Assembly (NCBI RefSeq): GCF_964340395.1
Contig: NC_135558.1
Location: 7,685,001-7,740,000, forward strand
DNA: 55,000 nucleotides
Source of the DNA: Glandiceps talaboti
Lineage: Eukaryota; Hemichordata; Enteropneusta; Spengelidae
Direction: 5' to 3'
How positions within the stretch are numbered: the stretch's first letter is position 1; each line of letters starts with the position of its first letter. Below are positions 13,399-25,639 of this stretch, one piece after another. A program made the position numbers and the translations under genes. Under the pieces are notes generated by a model, which saw only the letters and a list, made by a program, of their open reading frames with translations, had not been told where the DNA came from and searched no databases.

Positions 13399-13709
13399 TT
13401 ATAAGGAAAGGATACCATGTGAATTCACTTTGTTTAATAAAAACTTAGATGTTAACTGAGATAAAACAATTTGGTTTCATTCACTTGCAGTTATCAGTAC
13501 ATAGTTGGTATCAATTCTAAATTCTGGCCTATGAGACTTGCTAGCCAACTTCTGTTAAACGTATTGTCAACTACTTCTATTGTTATGGTAATACATTTCA
13601 CAAGTTGCCTAGCAACCCTCTTGCATCACTTCAGCCTAAGTTCAGTTCGATGCTAATTCTGCACTGGTAGGTGAAAGTGAAAGAAACCACAGCATTTTAT
13701 CTCCTTTAA
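13399..13709. mobile_element. Fold-back MITE-like element, copy 1
   Basis: Imperfect inverted arms run inward: GAGATAAAACAATTTGGTTT at the left (from about 13,458), and its complement in the segment ending ATTTTATCTCCTTTAA at 13,709. The same sequence with the same internal order (CTTCTGTTAAA, CCTAAGTTCAG, GTGAAAGAAACCA) recurs at 48,196-48,544. It falls between ZZZ3 and FBXO38. Short copies of CAAATCTCATATTTCAGAAT lie beside it at about 13,280, 13,341 and 13,801. Confidence 0.75.
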
Positions 13710-14204
13710 CCATCGACCCTCCATCAACTGGGGTGTATAATTTAACATCCAAGTACTCATCAACAAAGTGAATTCACAAGCTAGCCTTCCTCTGTAATGT
13801 CCAAATCTCATATTTCAGAATTTGATATAAAAACAAAAAGCATGTTCATAAGATGTTGAATCGAAATGGCTGCAAAATTGCCAAATTCATTCTTCCCAAT
13901 AGAGGCTTGTTGATGGAGTTAATACTACCATAAGTCATGTACATAAGTTTAGGACTACTTCTTCCTTATCTAACCTACCTGTATAACAAGAAGCACTTTC
14001 ACATCCTGATTTCTAATATAGTCTGATATTTGTCTATTTATAACTCTTACTGTTTAGTATTACCTGCTCTCTTCAAATCTAGGTATGCTAGGCATGTTAC
14101 TACAGTGGGCCAGGCCAATAAATGCTTCCAAATTCAAATAATAATATGTACAACTGATAAAAATTGTACTGCTAACTTAAAAGAATTTTTACATCTTTCA
14201 TTAT

Positions 14205-14475
14205 CAATGTATTTGGTAATCTTCCAAAATATGGGCCAAAAATTGTAGCCATAGTATTTGGCAATCTTCCAAATACGTAACAAAATTGTAGCCATTCGAC
14301 TTTATTCTTGGAAACCTTCCAAACGTGTACTTGTATGATATATTTAGCATGCAACTTATTGTGGCAGGCTTCCAAATAAAAGACCTAATTTGCATGCCAT
14401 AAAATTTGGCACTCTGCCAAGTATAGCACATAATTTGCATGTCATGAATTTTGGCATTCTTCCAAAAACTTAACA
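14205..14475. repeat. Degenerate tandem repeat, TTTGGCAATCTTCCAAA units
   Basis: Five or so diverged units of about 50-65 bp carry TTTGGCAATCTTCCAAA or TTTGGCATTCTTCCAAA, alternating with TGTAGCCAT or TAATTTGCATG segments. The minus-strand open frames here arise from the repeats. Confidence 0.7.
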
Positions 14476-15242
14476 TTTACATGCAAATACCTCTTGTATT
14501 CTTCACAACACTCTGTATATTTCTAAGTTCCATGATATATATATATTTGGTCTTTTGCAGGCAACTAGTTTTCCATATACATCAAACACTATAGGAACTG
14601 TATTTTCACATATGGTGGTGATCATCTGAAGTCATTTTTACATGGAAATTGATGCAATTTGCTAAAAATTCATGTTTCTATTGTTCACCTGCTGCTTGGT
14701 ATTTATACACTTAACATACTTACATATTTCTGTGTCAGCCACAAAATTTAGCAAAATTGAAATTGTTATGATTCATTGTAACAAGTCATCTACTTCAAAT
14801 TTTATCCCTGATGTTTAACAGCATACAGATAGCACCCCCACCCCCACCCCCCTCCATACCATTTCACTGACCAGCTCTATTCTTGTCCCTGCAGAGTTCA
14901 CTCAACTCCTTGAAAACTTTGCACAAAGGTGAAGGCTGAGGTGCACAGGGAAGTGGAAAGTGCGCCCTCTATATGATGAGTGGTACAGGGCTCATCAAAC
15001 CATACATTGCGGTGTTTATGCAGTACATCATGGATTTCTGAATGAGTTGTATTTTTGCCACACCATTATCTACATGAATAATTACACAGTCGTCTGTCAA
15101 GATCACCACAATATTATGTGTATGAATCATCATAGGGGAGTCAGTACATATTATGAGTACAAATCATTACACAGAAGTCAGTCAATATCCAGTCAAGGTT
15201 CCATGTTATGTGTATGAGCTGTCACACAGCATGCAGTCCATC

Positions 15243-15485
15243 AAAATAATAAAAATCTTTATTCGTCCAAATAAATTTGGGAATTTGTTGAATGGTCGCC
15301 ACTAGAGTAGCACTCTAGTGTTGTAGAAGCAGGAGGAAGCTGGAGTACCTGGGGGAAAACCTGCATTGTTCGACAGGGTCAAACTGAGCATCACCCTTCT
15401 TACATACAGACCTGGTTAAATTTTGAACCAAACTTGTAAATCAAACCAAGCCGACACCTGGCGGGTTAGAACCCAGACTGCAGAG
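15243..15485. mobile_element. SINE-like insertion inside the FBXO38 3' array
   Basis: Interrupts the array. It contains GGAGGAAGCTGGAGTACCTG followed by GGGGGAAAACCTGC and, near its end, GGGTTAGAACCCAGACTGC. This resembles a motif set I associate with repeats of many marine animals. A near-palindrome CACTAGAGT-AGC-ACTCTAGTG is at about 15,301-15,321. An A/T-rich segment lies at its left end. Family assignment is tentative. Confidence 0.45.
15258..15263 (-). terminator. Candidate polyadenylation signal of FBXO38
   Basis: TTTATT on the plus strand reads AATAAA on the minus strand, about 415 bp after the FBXO38 stop codon. It lies at the edge of the SINE-like insertion, so the signal may have been supplied by that repeat. 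Confidence 0.4.
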
Positions 15486-15676
15486 GTAATTACTATATTA
15501 TGTGCATGAATCATATATCCATCAATCCCCTCCATATTATGAGTGTGAATCACCACCTTGCCTTCACACAGGAAACTGTTCAATATTGCCTCCACACCAT
15601 GTGTCTGAAATGTCGACCCCCTCGACATTCTGTGTACAAATTGTCACAGGGCAACCAGTCAATGTTCCCCTCCACG

Positions 15677-18600
15677 TTACGTGTACGAATCATCACAGGG
15701 CAATCCGTCAATATCACATAGCTGTACGTACACCATCACTGTATCTTTAAATACTGGTGTCTTATTCTCTGACATCTCTAGGACATGACTGTACATCGCT
15801 TCCAAGCACCAGTCAAGATTCAGGAATGTGATGTCTCGCATTTCATTTCCATTTTTCACTGCAAGGAAACAGTCATAAAGTCAAGAATTGGATGATAAAA
15901 CTATCAACTACAACGGAAAAATGTTATGACATTATTTTACTATCTCAATATGTATCTACAGTACATAACATTTTCAAAAAGGACTAGGAAGTGAACTCTG
16001 ATATATTAATATACATTGTTCATCTAACAACTATGCACATCTCCCACAATCACAGAACAATAAATGTAAAAAAAAAGATTCAATTTTTAGTGTTTCTTGG
16101 CAACCGCACAAAAAATTGTGTGACGTGAAATCATGCAATGATTCTCTAGAATCCAAGGTTTATGAAAATACCTTTATGTCCTTGAGTGATGTTCCTCTTT
16201 AGGGAGGGGGGGGGGGGGGGAGGAGGAGAGGGTACTGATCTAGACATAGGAATTTCTCTTCCTGTGTGTCAAACACACAAGAAGATAGACCAATATACTG
16301 AAAAGGCATTTTATAGTACTGTACCTGGTTTAAATGGCTCTCCAAAGGGGAACTTTTCTCTGCCTAGCAACATATGAAGCCATGGTATATCAGTAATAAC
16401 ATCGAAAGGGGTATCATTGTAGTCAACTGTAAAATAAGAAAAATACACCTGGTCCTGTATTTGTAATATATACACTGTTATACATGTGTTACAAAACATG
16501 TTGTGTTGATGGAATATGACATAAAATAATATGATGCAGTGGCAGTAAATGTATTAATTTATTGTAATTAAAACATACTATTCTAAATCCTAAATCATCT
16601 GGAATTACTTTTTTTCTAGCCTTCATCAGTTCATCAGTTCATATTCTCATGAGAATAACATTTACAATTTATGGTAGTCACCCATTTTTACATACATACT
16701 GACATGCATATATTTGTACACCTATTTTTCTATTTTCTTTGCAGTATGCACAACATAATGTCATAGTGATGTATGTCTGGTGGTTGCATTGAATTGACAT
16801 TGTCAGAAGTATTCTATCACAATTGCAAACATGTAGGAGATGGTGTTGCACATAATAATTAACTAATTTGCATATTATTACACATATACCTACATGACAT
16901 TCTATGTATGTTCCTATCCCAGGGATATGTCTTGGATGTCTTTGGTGTCTTGGTACCATTTGGTAACTTAAAAGTATCAAGCAGATCACTGTAATGAAAC
17001 ATAATATAGTCAGTTGTGATTAGGCTTGAGAAAAAGTAATTATCTACACCAATGTTGTAAAAATATATTAAATGCTATCTAATTCATGGTTATTTAGAGA
17101 AACCTGTGATCATAACATTGTTTTATCAATGATAGACAATTGAAACTGGCCTTGAAGGTGAATTTATGTTGATTTGTTGTGTCACAGTGTGTGATAATGA
17201 GGAGACTTGTTCTCAGCACATTCAAAGTCAGTTTTACTTGTCCACCACTCATAAAAAGACGTTTTTATCACACCCAGCAGAACAGCGTGGGCATGGGCGC
17301 CAGTTCAGATGTAGAGGAGGCAATCAGGATAAAAACGTACCACGAAGGTCAATTCAGGCAAAATAACGAAAGTAAAATAGCAATGAACGATTAGCTGACA
17401 TCTACATCGGATTTTAATCAGATTGGGTCAAGCCCTTACTCTGTACACATATAGACTTACTAGCTGAGGTCTGATATGAGTTGTAACCAGTTCTTCATGT
17501 AGACTGTGCCATCAACTCGTGGTTTGTCACTGTGTTCCAGGACCAAGCAGATATGGTAATTATGTGGAATCAGGTCTGAGAATAGCATCCTCTCCAATGC
17601 AAGCAGGTCAAACTGTAAAGAACAACAACGATTCCGTGATTAGATTCACATTCTATAATCTCCTTCTTTTATACTATGAGAGAATTACAAAACATTTTGT
17701 ACATCTACGCACAATGAGACATAAATACGATGGAAAAAGAATGCAAACATTGCTACATTTTATCATTTGGCTCAATAAAAATGTAAGTACATTTTGATCA
17801 TAAGGATGTGGATCACTTTCAGGTGGCAAAAAAAATATAACAATTTTATAGAAGTTTTCATAAAACCAGATAATAGAATGTAGTGAAACCTATTTTTATC
17901 ATATCAAATGGCATTCTGTTTCAGGTTAAATGGCTTCCATTGTATAATAATTTAGTACACATCAACAACACAGTTTTTGTGCCAAAAATTGTGCAGTCTA
18001 TTCATGAAAGGGTCAGTACAAGGTTTCAAAACGCTGTGTCTGACATACTGTAAGACTTGCATAACAATTTTTTGCTGTCTCAACTTCATATCCAAGTCAA
18101 TATGCAATGAATGTACAAAGCTAATATGTATGCATGTTTGAGATACATATTTATGCTGTCTGTCTGTCTGTATGCCCAGTGTTCTGCATACATATAGTTT
18201 CATGTCATCAAAATTCATTGTTTTCTCTCTTAAAATTAGTTTTATAAAACTGCTTAGGTCTATCTAATCACAATATTTCTGGTTTTGTTACTTTTAATTT
18301 TGTATTTTAAAAATATTAAAATTACAGTTATAGTCTTAACTGTAACGAAAGAGTTTTGCAATTCGAATATTTTTTTTGACATTACAAATACACATTATTA
18401 ACACAAATTGTTCCTTCTTACCCTATACATTGGCCTGAGGTGAACAAAACGGCTGGCTTGTGTCGGTAACTGTAGAACAGCTCGTAAAATTTCATCATTA
18501 CGAACACGCCGACACTGAAGAATTTTGATGTGTCTGAGGTCTGGACATCCGTCTAACTTGAGACCTTTGAATATTCTACAGGCTGTCACTATATAAGCAA

Positions 18601-19277
18601 ATTAAATGGTTTTGTTAATTAGAATTTCAAAAATAACAATTATATACCAAAATAACTTATATTCATTTGTATCAACCTTAACATGTTTCTATGTTCACAA
18701 TTTCAAACACAGCTCTGGGAAGAAGTCATTCCTATGTACAAATGGAAAATGTTTACCTTGCAAATGTCTTAGCCTCTGACAACCTTTAACCTCTAAGTGT
18801 GATATACCACACCAATGTAGAGTTAGTGTTTCTAGAGTCTTCACTGTCATTATCATAGTCTGGACAGGATCGTCTTCTTTCACGGGATCACTGGTACTGG
18901 TAATCAATCAAAATAATATGGTTATTTAACATGATACAATATGACAGAACCCCACGATGTGTGATTACCAGTATGTGTCATTCTCTGAGTATTTGTATGA
19001 GAGATTACAACGTTCTATGTGGCCATACTATCATAAGCGAAGTGAGTGAAAATGCAGCTGGAAACATCGCAAGCACAAGTGTGAATACCCCAAGTAACGA
19101 AACTAGCACTAAAAACTTTAGCATGTAAAAATGATTAAAAACATTTGAAACGAGTCTCCTGCATTCAAGACACACACACACACACACACACACACGTGTG
19201 CGTACATGCATGCTAGCATACACACACACTCTCACACACACAAACGGACATGGGTCATTCCTATAGTCCACTCTGGG

Positions 19278-19324
<47 letters not shown>

Positions 19325-20862
19325 GGGGGGGTAATAACTAATGATAATGACAACTAATAACTAATATAACCTACCTTGTTGCCTGGTCGCACATGTTTGG
19401 TTTCCTTCTAACAGGTCTTGGAGTGTTAGTTCCTTTATCACTTCGAGTTTTTCCCTTTCTGTTAGCAGACACATCATCTACAGCAACATCCACAACTATG
19501 GTTGACATATTCTTGGACGACAACCTCTTGGCTTGTCTCCTTGTAGTCATTCTAGGCACTGGCGATTCAGTTCTCTTTCCCTTACTCTGTAGTTTTTCCA
19601 TCCTAGCCATGTGTCTTGTAACCCTTCTTGTTGGGTCTATTTTTGATCTGGTAGGCTTGACAGTCTTACTAGAACCTGCTAACGCATGCATATCATCGGT
19701 GGATGTACCAACACTTTCTCCAGTTGGTTGTTTTGTTGTTTGGCTAGCTACCGTGACCTCTTCCTTTTTATCGACTTTGTCATCTTCATTTCCATCCTTA
19801 CTACCTGATGCTTTGCTAACATCTACATTACCTAATGTAACATTACCTGATGAAGCACCTGTAGACGTCTCACTTTTATTCTGTCCAGTTAAAGACACAA
19901 CATCAGAGCAATCCATTTTTTCACCTGTCTCGTCAGTTTTGTCTTTATCTTGTGATTTCTTTCGAGTTCTTGCGCTAACACTTCCTTCTAAATTGGAAGC
20001 TTTGTCTTTATTGTTTGATTCATGATCAACCTCTGATTCAAAAACACCGTCGTCATCATCTACAATTTGTTCATTGTCTCCCTTAGCTACACTACTTTCC
20101 TTTTCTACCTTTCCTTTCTCTCTTTCCTCATCTTTCTTTCCACCATCTTCAGCATCTTTAAAATCCTTTTGGTCTTCTCTCTTCCTCTTCTCCTCCTCAT
20201 CAGTTTTTGTCGATTCTCCATCATTCTTTTTAACTTTGTCATCTTCTGCTGCTGACTTTTCCTTTTCCTTTTCATCTTTTTTACTTTTTTCTTTCTCTTT
20301 GAATTTTTTGGCGGCTGCTGTGGTTTCTTCATTAATCTGATGACTAGACGCCTGACAAGATTGACAGGTGGTATCACTAAGAGCATCTGGTGAACTCTGT
20401 GACGATCTGTCTGCTCTGGACTTCTCTTTTCTAATCTCGCCATCATTATCTATTTCCATGGCAACTACATCATCTTTTGATGAAGTTTCATTGTGAGCTG
20501 CACTCTCATCAATTTCCATTTTTTCTTCACTTTCTTTGTCTTTTAAACTTGGTTTGTTTTCAAGATGACTGCCAGATTGACTAGTTCCAGGTACCTGGTC
20601 ATCTTGCGATTTTGACCGACTCGTGGATGCTTGGGAATCTTCAGTTTTTGACTCATTCGTTGATACTTTGGAATCGTCGGATTTGGGCTGACTTGTTCCT
20701 GGTGTCTGCAAATCTCCAGATTTTGACTCCGATGCCTTGGCATCACTGGATGCAGCTTCTTTATCATTTTCACCATCAGTTGATACGCCAGCTGCTCCCT
20801 GTTCCATTCTTTGCTGACCTTGTTGTTGCTCCTGTTGCTGGGAAGGTTGTTGTTGTTGCTGT

Positions 20863-20909
<47 letters not shown>

Positions 20910-23900
20910 TTCACCTTGTGCCTGTTGTTGTTCACCTTGTTGTTCTTGTGGCTGTGCTGCTTGGTTTCCATCTTGTTGCTGATCGTCATCACCATTAGCA
21001 TTGTCACCTGAAAGCAACATAGTTATAAGACTGTCATCAAGGATGTTATGATATTAGAAAAACCAAAACTTTCATTCAATGTTGATTTTTATAACCCCTT
21101 TATTACTAAAATCTGACAGCAAACAGAAACATTGTGATATATTTGATGAGATACAGTTAGCGATAAGACCAACCTCATAATGCAAACTCATAAATATTCA
21201 TGAACAAATAGGTCCAGAAATATGTACCTATGAGCATCTAAGGTTTAATGCCAGCTCCAAAGGATGCAATTTACTACGAGTGCAAATTGTATTGTATGGA
21301 TCCAGTGTTAAATCGTCTTTACATATTCATGGTTGTTGGTATTTGTTTACTTTTACGCTTTACAAAATTCTCACCTTCAGCATTTTCATTCCCGTTATTA
21401 TTAGTAACCAATGCTGATGAGACTCCAATACCAGTACCAGCACTCAGACCAACTCTGGCACATCCTATTGGTGGTTCTCGGAACATCTGGACCAGGTGTA
21501 TGTCTGTAATGCCATCAAGTTGATCCACAAATCGGCAGAAGCTGTCCAGTTTAATGGCATGACAACGTCGCAGGTGTAGAGTTGTTAGATTGGACCACAT
21601 CAGATTCCCTATAGCCAAACATTACATGACATGAATAAAGACTGAATCATTGATACAATAGTACAATAACAGTAACTTTTCTGACTTTTTATTTCTCAGG
21701 TGAATATTATGTTTACCAGAAACTTGTCTACTGGTCTTTTTGTAAACTTGTATACATCAGTGCAAAGGAGCCTCTAGACACAACTGTCGGCCATAACAGC
21801 ATTGTGACAGTGTTTGTATCCAGCCTAGAAAAGCTACTAGTAACAATATCAGTCAGGGATGTACATACGGGTTGGTAGCTGGTACAAACAACCAGCTACA
21901 TGTACTCTGTAATTTCATATCAGCAACATTTTAGGAATTTGTGTTTTTAAAATTCTTTGTTAAAACCACTATAATTTATATATCCACTGTTGGAAAGATT
22001 CATGTGGTTTCTCTCATATGCTACAGCCTACTTTTCCAATGTTACCTGCTACTTTTAAATTAGTTACATTCCTGTCACTGGAAATTAATTACATGACTCT
22101 ATAACCCTGCAAATCATTAAGTCAGTGGTCACGTCCATTCTACATGTGAGGACAGTTTAGTACACAGTTTACATACTGCCAGAAACTAACCAGATAATCA
22201 CATGTACATGTATATGGTACGAGTAGAATGATTCTTCATTTATGGTAGCACCTATATTTACCAGTGTTGTGTTTTTAGTGGTTATTTGAGATTGAACAAA
22301 TTCTCGTTTTGAACTTTTGTGCAATTCAAGTAAAAAGTATGGAATTGGTATGTAAATTCTCACTCATCCTTTGCTATTCCAACCTGAATTTCAAACATCT
22401 TGTGCAAATATTGTCACATTTGAAATTGGTAATTCAACAATCTTGTGACAAATTATGATCAAATGGTAGGCAGCTTCTTTACCTGGGTCTATCCACATGT
22501 GTGGTTTATGCAAATGTGGACAGTTGTACGCCGACATAACTCTCAGCATTGGGAATACATCAGCAGCTGCCTTCATACCATTGTCTGTCAGTAGTGATGG
22601 ATTCTCCGTCACGTCAGATAGGCCATGGCGAACCAGTTCCTCATTGGTGTATCCTTCTGTGTAACATAAATCAAGTTAATATCGTCTGTTCAAAGACAGT
22701 ACAGTATACTACATTTAAATGGTATATTTGGAGAAGACATCATTACCTTTTAAAAGACATGAGATTGCCAGTGAAGCAATCTACTTTACTGTACAATTTA
22801 TGGGGGGGGGGGGGGGGGGGGGGGGAATCAGTTGTGTCCAAATACTGGTACATTTGTATATTAACAATTTTCAGTGAATACATTGTTGGTTGTCTGATTG
22901 ACAAAATAATACTCCAGTTACAGCTAATGTACCTTTGATTACATTTCACATCTATTAAAATTGCATGTCAGGTACCCCCCCCCCCCTTCTTTTGAGATGA
23001 ACACCCCACTACTAAGGCAATGCTCATACACAAAAGACAACTCAAATGAAAAGAACAGTGGGCATATACAGCACTTTAAATGAATCACATTTCCTTCTGG
23101 AGCACATTTTACTCAGATTAGTATGTGTGGACAATATCCATGACAGCTTGACTTAAAGGCCCATGATTGAACCCCCAGGTTCACTTTTAAATATGACAAG
23201 ATTGAAGAGTATTTTTTCTGTAAGTAAACACATTGCCATTTACATGAGACTTCAGTATATCAGGGTTTCTCCAAAGTCCTAAGGGAGTGCTGGTTGGTAA
23301 TTAATATTCATGAGTATAAATATTTATGAAGTAAATCAATATCAACAGATGTCCATTGTGGTTGTAATTATTTTCATAATTTACATAACAGTGCGATTTA
23401 TTTGAAGAATATTGTTGAGATTATATTGTATGGGTGTTGACTTGTATCGACCAGTACCAACCGCCATAGGGAGAACCATAGATTCTATACTGGTTCAGGA
23501 CAAACAATCAATTTTTAACACTATAACTGTTTGAACATCTCACCTGCTTCAACAAAAGGATGAACATATCCAATATTGAGGACATCAAATTGAGGGAAGT
23601 CAGTGTCAGCTAGTTTGAGGGCGGTAAAGAAGCTGTCTTTGCTGAGAGACGGCTGTATGGTAAGTTCTTCCAGATGATTTGCTGAACAGATGACAAGATA
23701 ACCAAGATCGATCTCTAAGCAGTTCTTACAGGCACCAAGCAGGATTTTCTTTAACTTCCCAAATCCCTCGATACGCCAAGCATCTTCGATGACATGCTGA
23801 AACAGGCCACCGAGAAATGGCACTCGTATCAGTTCTAACCTCTGCAGTTTGCGAGAGGCAGCCAGTCCCGTGACAAGGGGTACATATTTCAAAGCATTTG

Positions 23901-24657
23901 TCGGACCGGCACAGTTCCGCATAACAAAGGTGTGTAGCCTTCTACTACCAAAGTCTTTGAAAGGTTGTGGATTTGTGAGTTTTACCCACTCTACAATCAT
24001 TTCCTCTAAAGTGACAATTTGTGGCAATTCTGGCATAATTACACCCGTCAAGTGTAGAACTTTTATACGAGATAACTTCGGTATATCCAGTCTATTGTGT
24101 GGATCGGGTGGAAATTTTCCATTCCGGTTTGCAAACTTCCCACAAATTTCAATCATTGGTATATAGTTCAGAGCTGCTTCAAGAAGTTGAACATGACAAG
24201 TTTCAATACCAAGTAAATCCCGACAGCTTTGCAAAGCATCTATGATACCAGGTATGCTAAATCCAACGTCTGTTCCTCGGATCCAACGACGGGAGACATC
24301 GTGAGGATTCAAACCATACACATACTCAATCAGAGGCATTCTTTGTAGGAACTGTTTGAATGTCAAATCATTAAAGCCATCAGACATATAGCCATACCAA
24401 GAATCCTCTGTGAAATCTACAGATTTTCTTATCCGTAGATGCATACTGACTGCCTCCCTGAGTTTATGGTTCATCATATCCATGCGTACAACACTAGGTA
24501 TTGGTAAGTAGAACAGGATTTTGACCAGTAGTTCCAGGGATAACTTATCAAAGTAGTCAACTACTTCCATGGTTTTCTTTTCAGAAATTGTTGACACCTG
24601 AGATGAAGTACTGCTATTGGACAGTCTCCCTGGCCTTCTTGCTTTCCTCTTTCTCAT
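15677..24657 (-). CDS. FBXO38: FBXO38, F-box only protein 38
   Basis: Ten coding exons in transcript order: 24657-23544, 22656-22483, 21608-21375, 21007-19375, 18896-18757, 18588-18422, 17612-17461, 16988-16894, 16426-16325, 15858-15677. All are GT-AG and the phases join to 1330 codons plus TAA. The chosen ATG at 24657 lies 20 bp inside an exon with an acceptor at 24678. The F-box is at about 34-80 ([20 protein letters not shown]). A leucine-rich region follows with strongly conserved blocks ([51 protein letters not shown]). Exon 4 is a long acidic, Ser/Lys-rich disordered region with about 21 consecutive Gln from residue 541 and basic nuclear-signal-like clusters. The conserved C-terminal part starts [14 protein letters not shown] and ends [13 protein letters not shown]. 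Known for the family: substrate receptor of an SCF ubiquitin ligase; in mammals it targets PD-1 and acts with KLF7. The human protein is about 1190 residues; most of the extra length is in exon 4. Confidence 0.96.
16070..16200. mobile_element. Fragment of the TTAAAGGGGAACAC-family element
   Basis: This FBXO38 intron segment matches the right end of the element at 12,594-12,968: GATTCTCTAGAATCCAAGGT, then ATACCTTTAT and GAGTGATGTTCCTCTTTA. No matching left end was found. A poly-G run directly follows (about 16,208-16,220). Confidence 0.6.
19170..19331. repeat. (CA)n and (TG)n tracts with a 24-base G run
   Basis: A CA tract (19,170-19,195) faces a TG tract (about 19,279-19,307), which is followed by an uninterrupted G run to 19,331. 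The CA and TG tracts could pair in single-stranded form and the G run could form a quadruplex. The array is intronic, 44 bp downstream of the donor of the large FBXO38 exon on the minus strand, where it reads as a C run. Confidence 0.85.
22802..22825. repeat. 24-base poly-G run in FBXO38 intron
   Basis: An uninterrupted G run on the plus strand (C on the transcribed sense strand), about 145 bp upstream of the exon starting at 22656 in transcript direction. The length is likely unreliable in assembly. Confidence 0.85.
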
Positions 24658-24710
24658 GATCACTGTTGTTCCAATACCTGAAAGGCAAACATACACATAA
24701 ATGGTACAAT

Positions 24711-24897
24711 GGGTTCACATGATGTAATTTTTATGTATTTGGATACCTTGACAAACTATAGACTCAAGTCTAGAGGATATCCATGGCTTTGAATCTGTTT
24801 TGGTGAAAGATATCTTCAGATTCAAAGCCATTTAGACTAGAGTATAGTATACCAGGGCATTCCAAATACATAAAGCGACATCATATGAACCCTTCTC
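24711..24897. repeat. Long hairpin-forming inverted repeat in FBXO38 intron 1
   Basis: The left arm 24,711-24,800 (starting GGGTTCACATGATGTAATTT, containing TTATGTATTTGGA and GGCTTTGAATCTG) pairs with the right arm of about 24,814-24,892 (CAGATTCAAAGCC, TCCAAATACATAA, CATATGAACCC). The loop is about 13 bp. Arm pairing is imperfect but extends over some 80-90 bp. It starts 34 bp beyond the first coding exon and is inside the transcribed unit. Confidence 0.8.
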
Positions 24898-25639
24898 ACC
24901 ATTATATCACTTATTCTGACAGTTCCCTAGCCCAGAATCCATCTTGTCCACCCCTGTTCTATAGTATTAGAGCCTAGCTATTTATAGCCAAGAAACCATA
25001 CATCCTTTCAACATTGCTTTTTGAAGGCAAGAATTGATGGTGTCTCTTTTATCATTTACTGGGGCTACATTGCATATGCCAGGAATCTGCGTTCTGTTCT
25101 ACTGTACTAGCAGTAGCCAACAATCCACACTATAAGCTTGCCTATTCTACAGTATAGCATGGCTGTTTATAGCCTTGACTACATACTCTCCTGATCTATA
25201 GAAAGACAGGGTTATTTGCATCAAGACTTTGATCATATTGAAACTGTGTTATATTTTACACTTGATGCTGTAACATCATGGATGTATATCTCCCGTAATA
25301 CTAATAGTAATACATCCATAGTAACACCATAGGCATAAACAGGTATGACACAGCTAAGAATCACTTTACTTTGGGTGTTACAGGTTGTAGCTGGAGGAAA
25401 CATTAACTTTACAACCCTGGAACTGTTAAGTGGTTGTTAAAAATATTTTGTGTTACTAAATAATGAACTATTAAACACAAAATACAGTGACTGGCCCACT
25501 CTAAAATATTAATTTTGCGACATCACTGTTAGCTGAGCTCTTTCGTTTTAGAGTTCGAGTATTGTATTGTATTGTCTTTGTATCAGACTCTATTCAGTTG
25601 TTCACTTATATGTATACTGAAAAAATCCCTGTATTATAT

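Larger units (their letters stand above)
15065..15712 (-). repeat. Tandem array in FBXO38 3' region, overlapping last codons
   Basis: Degenerate units of about 49-60 bp. On the plus strand the two best are CACAGGGCAATCCGTCAAT (from 15,694) and CACAGGGCAACCAGTCAAT (from 15,645), spaced 49 bp apart. Both are preceded by GTGTACGAAT or GTGTACAAAT. More diverged units run on at 15,490-15,600 and 15,065-15,240. The first unit encodes the FBXO38 C-terminus and stop codon; the others are untranslated. The array is split by a repeat at 15,243-15,485. Confidence 0.7.

Noticed and set aside
17166-17394. Possible extra FBXO38 exon
   Set aside because: The frames joining 17,461 to 16,988 already close in phase with conserved sequence on both sides; no acceptor-donor pair here is needed.
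19393-20025. 210-codon plus-strand open frame
   Set aside because: It is the exact antisense of the disordered FBXO38 exon 4, whose composition keeps the opposite strand open. FBXO38 splice phases and family similarity support the minus strand.
20612-21011. Leucine- and valine/alanine-rich plus-strand open frames
   Set aside because: They are the complement of the FBXO38 polyglutamine codons.
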